A stretch of DNA of 7,637 bases from Thermoplasmata archaeon (GTDB lineage: Archaea > Thermoplasmatota > Thermoplasmata > Thermoplasmatales > Thermoplasmataceae), in contig JAKBQO010000067.1 of the NCBI GenBank assembly GCA_021835185.1, positions 1 to 7,637 on the forward strand, in the 5' to 3' direction. Below are positions 5,528 through 7,637 of this stretch, piece after piece (the first letter of the stretch is position 1; each line of letters begins with the position of its first letter). Position numbers and translations under genes: made by a program. The notes under the pieces were generated by a model. The model saw only the letters and a list, made by a program, of their open reading frames with translations. It did no database searches and was not told where the DNA came from.

Positions 5528-6733
5528 TTATTTTTTGACCATTAGGCTACCCATAAATTCGGAAAAATCCATAACATTTTCATCATATGCCAGATTATTG
5601 TAACATAATGGACATATTGTAATTACATTATCAGATTTTGCTTTGAGATCTTTATACCTTTTCATAGAAACTTTTTTTGCTGTATCAGGGAAAAGCAATT
5701 CGTCTGGCCCACCGCAGCACATTGTTGATTTTCCGCTCCTCTCCGGAAGTTTTATCTCTGCCACAGAATTTAATATGTCAATAGCCTTAAAATTATTATT
5801 ATGCAATACAATATGGCAGGGTTCCTGAACTGTTATATTGCCATTAAATTTTCTGTATTCAAGATCGAGCAGGTCTGTGTAATAAACTACCGGAATTTTA
5901 AAGCCTTTCACAACTTCGGGGTAAACATTCTTGAAAATATCATAGGTATGAGGGTCTATAGCAATAATTCTCTTCACACCCTTTTCTTTAAGCAAGTTAT
6001 ATACAGTTTCCGCATACTCCTTGAATTCCTTTGCATATCCCAGTTCATGCAGGAACATACCAGGATACGGCTCTTCAGCACCCAGGTAATTAAACTTCAC
6101 ACCGGATTTCTGAAGCATGGAAACGATATTTTTTAAATCACCATTCATCTTATCCCTGAGTTGCTTATTATAGAAATGCCGTGAAAATTTAATCAGTGAT
6201 ATATGCCTTATCATTGCTGATGCTATGTTTATTGTTAAATTCTCGTCAATATATTTCCTAACTTTATTGATTTTTCTTGTATATGGCATCATCTGGTACA
6301 TTTGCCCTGTAATCAGCATTGTGCTGCTATCATCAAATTTAATGCCATCAGCCCATTCGGCTGATTCCTCCTTCAACCCAAGAGGGTTTCCGTATTTCAT
6401 TATGCTGGTTTTTATCATTTCAGCCACAGGATTCTTTGTACCCCTATTTCCGGAAGCTACAAGCTCCCTCATAAGTTCACTTACAACCCCTGCATTTACC
6501 CCGGCAGGGCATACGTTAACGCAGGCATAGCAATCAAGGCAGGAATAGAAAGAATTGCCCAGTTCAAGCCCTTCCGAACTTTCTTTTAATGCAAAATCAG
6601 CCAGAATTACCCTGCCCCTGGCGCCGAATACAGAATTATACCCATCCGGCTCAAGTGTAGGGCACACACTTTCACAGAATCCACAACTTATGCATTTATC
6701 TGTAATTTCCTCTATCTGCTTAATCAGGTTCAT
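5528..6733 (-). CDS. Fe-S electron-transfer subunit of a 2-hydroxyacid dehydrogenase (GlcF/GlpC/HdrD-like)
   Basis: A 401-residue iron-sulfur protein expected to take electrons from the FAD-linked partner encoded just upstream. The N-terminus has two ferredoxin-type [4Fe-4S] motifs: C14, C17, C20, C24 (CISCGFCESVCP) and C65, C68, C71, C75 (CLDCYACVNVCP). Members usually continue with two cysteine-rich CCG domains. Only the second is intact here: C306 in EPCH, C339-C340 in MCCGGP and C374/C377 in CPLC. In the first, the expected cysteines are absent; MLITGQMYQMM and EEPYPG stand where TG-C and CCG would be. Its start lies 14 nt inside the dehydrogenase gene, and GAGGTAAG (minus, 6748-6741) is a good Shine-Dalgarno about 8-10 nt before the ATG. 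No membrane helices or signal peptide are evident, so it is probably cytosolic or peripherally membrane-bound. Confidence 0.88.
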   Translation of the reverse strand: MNLIKQIEEITDKCISCGFCESVCPTLEPDGYNSVFGARGRVILADFALKESSEGLELGNSFYSCLDCYACVNVCPAGVNAGVVSELMRELVASGNRGTKNPVAEMIKTSIMKYGNPLGLKEESAEWADGIKFDDSSTMLITGQMYQMMPYTRKINKVRKYIDENLTINIASAMIRHISLIKFSRHFYNKQLRDKMNGDLKNIVSMLQKSGVKFNYLGAEEPYPGMFLHELGYAKEFKEYAETVYNLLKEKGVKRIIAIDPHTYDIFKNVYPEVVKGFKIPVVYYTDLLDLEYRKFNGNITVQEPCHIVLHNNNFKAIDILNSVAEIKLPERSGKSTMCCGGPDELLFPDTAKKVSMKRYKDLKAKSDNVITICPLCYNNLAYDENVMDFSEFMGSLMVKK

Positions 6734-7637
6734 AAAATATCTTACCTCTGTTCAGTATATTGTTCGGGTCAAATGCTTTCTTTATTAATCTCATTACTTC
6801 AAGCGTGTATAGGGAATTTCGTTCCTTATACTCCTCGTAAAGCAGCTCATTTTTTTCTGTTCCGATTCCATGCTCAGCAGAAACCGATCCCCTATGCCTT
6901 ATAGCTACCCTGGCTATATCCATCTGGAGTTTCGCCATCTTTTTTCTGCCCTCTTCTGTATTGTCCATAAATATATTCGCGTGAATGTTTCCATCCCCTA
7001 TATGCCCGAAAAGGGTGGTTTTTAACCCATCAGTTCTGGCATAGCCCTCTATTTGACCGAGTGCATCTGCCAGCTGGCTTGATGGTACAATTACGTCCCC
7101 TATAACAATTAGCTGGTTGCTGTTATCCCTCTGTTCCAGAAGGGCAGAATATGCGCCTTTTCTTGCTGCGTATATCTCATCCATCCTTTTCTGGTCCCTT
7201 ATCACTATTACATCCTCTGAAAATTTGCCCATTATATCTTTTGCCGAAGCAAGTTTTCTTTCTAAAGCCTCAGGAGCGCTGTCAATATCAACCATCAGAA
7301 GGTACTGTGTGTATGCAGGTACCTCAATTCCCATAGCTTTTTTGATTGAATTTATTGTTGGAAGGTCCATGAATTCCGCTATTATGGGTGTAATTCCCTG
7401 GCTTTTTATTGTATCCATGGATTTCCCGACAGATAATATGTCACGGTAAAACCCCATAATTTTTGCAGTGGTTTCAGGCAATGGCTCAATTTTTAATATT
7501 GCTTTTGTTATTATCCCCAGTGTTCCTTCGCTTCCTATCATCAATGCAGTAAGGTCATAGCCTGCACTACGTTTCAATGTGTATTCGCCGGTCCTTATAA
7601 TTTCCCCTGTTGGCAGAACTACTTCCATGCCAAGCAC
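6720..7637 (-). CDS. FAD-linked 2-hydroxyacid dehydrogenase (glycolate oxidase GlcD / D-lactate dehydrogenase type), C-terminal part
   Basis: An FAD-dependent oxidoreductase of the VAO/p-cresol methylhydroxylase fold that oxidises a 2-hydroxyacid to a 2-oxoacid. The 305 visible residues are the C-terminal two thirds of a protein usually near 460; the gene runs off the window, and the GTG at 7637 is an internal valine of the conserved VLGMEVVLPTGE strand, not a start. The end of the FAD-binding domain is seen in KRSAGYDLTALMIGSEGTLG (22-41). The FAD-oxidase C domain holds GHIGDGNIH (211-219), SAEHGIGTEK (253-262) and FDPNNILNRGKIF (289-301); the histidines and glutamate of these motifs are known in the family to bind metal and substrate. 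D-lactate, glycolate and 2-hydroxyglutarate are all possible substrates. The overlap with the Fe-S gene points to a two-subunit, non-oxygen-dependent dehydrogenase. Confidence 0.92.
   Translation of the reverse strand: MLGMEVVLPTGEIIRTGEYTLKRSAGYDLTALMIGSEGTLGIITKAILKIEPLPETTAKIMGFYRDILSVGKSMDTIKSQGITPIIAEFMDLPTINSIKKAMGIEVPAYTQYLLMVDIDSAPEALERKLASAKDIMGKFSEDVIVIRDQKRMDEIYAARKGAYSALLEQRDNSNQLIVIGDVIVPSSQLADALGQIEGYARTDGLKTTLFGHIGDGNIHANIFMDNTEEGRKKMAKLQMDIARVAIRHRGSVSAEHGIGTEKNELLYEEYKERNSLYTLEVMRLIKKAFDPNNILNRGKIFYEPD

Noticed and set aside
5643..6788. Plus-strand open frames across the Fe-S gene (5643-5828, 5801-6136, 6225-6530, 6555-6788)
   Set aside because: They are antisense to a gene with intact cluster motifs; the hydrophobic look of 6225-6530 comes from reading the complement of coding DNA.
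7117..7449. Plus-strand open frames of 110 and 61 codons across the FAD oxidase gene
   Set aside because: Antisense to a conserved FAD-oxidase C domain, with no supporting signals.
1..7637. CRISPR array, tRNA or rRNA gene, or complete insertion sequence
   Set aside because: No regularly spaced repeats, cloverleaf-like sequence, transposase motifs or long terminal inverted repeats were seen on either strand.
7635..7637. GTG at the window end as the true start of the FAD oxidase
   Set aside because: It encodes the valine of a conserved internal strand in the FAD-binding domain; the gene clearly continues outside the window.

Overview
The window looks like chromosomal DNA from an archaeon, most likely of the Thermoplasmatales (Ferroplasma/Acidiplasma/Thermoplasma type). 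This rests on an archaeal/eukaryal-type prolyl-tRNA synthetase, a DUF234-type archaeal ATPase, heavy use of ATA isoleucine and AGA/AGG arginine codons, BRE/TATA-like promoters lying so close to a start codon that the mRNA would be leaderless, and tightly overlapping genes. The lineage is an inference from gene content and composition; no rRNA or other marker is present.

Layout. Plus strand, 2-1523: the 3' part of proS, then one base after its stop a small HAD-superfamily phosphatase of the phosphoserine-phosphatase-like type. Positions 1524-1833 carry no intact gene. The first ~190 bases have gene-like composition and read as a decayed ORF with one internal stop. A U-rich tract (1715-1744) follows, then very AT-rich DNA with overlapping palindromes. 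Plus strand, 1834-3249: a strikingly AT-rich gene for an archaeal AAA-type ATPase with a winged-helix region and a C-terminal PD-(D/E)XK-like DUF234 domain, apparently transcribed leaderless from its own promoter. Positions 3250-3357 are a convergent intergenic spacer.

Minus strand, 7637-3358, two transcription units. First, the 3' part of an FAD-linked 2-hydroxyacid dehydrogenase (GlcD/D-lactate dehydrogenase type) overlaps by 14 nt a two-[4Fe-4S] protein of the GlcF/GlpC/HdrD class; together they would pass electrons from oxidation of a hydroxyacid to an acceptor. After a 116-nt promoter-bearing gap, a short aspartate kinase overlaps by 13 nt aspartate-semialdehyde dehydrogenase. These two catalyse consecutive first steps from aspartate towards threonine, methionine and, where present, lysine.

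The core metabolic genes are ordinary. The parts worth a second look are the AT-rich ATPase segment (about 1715-3355) with its upstream palindromes and flanking short repeat, the decayed ORF beside it, a near-duplicated start region before the aspartate kinase, an aspartate kinase whose regulatory region seems reduced to about one ACT unit, and an Fe-S subunit whose first cysteine-rich (CCG) domain has lost its cysteines. I saw no clear multi-gene defence or mobile system, no CRISPR array, no tRNA or rRNA.
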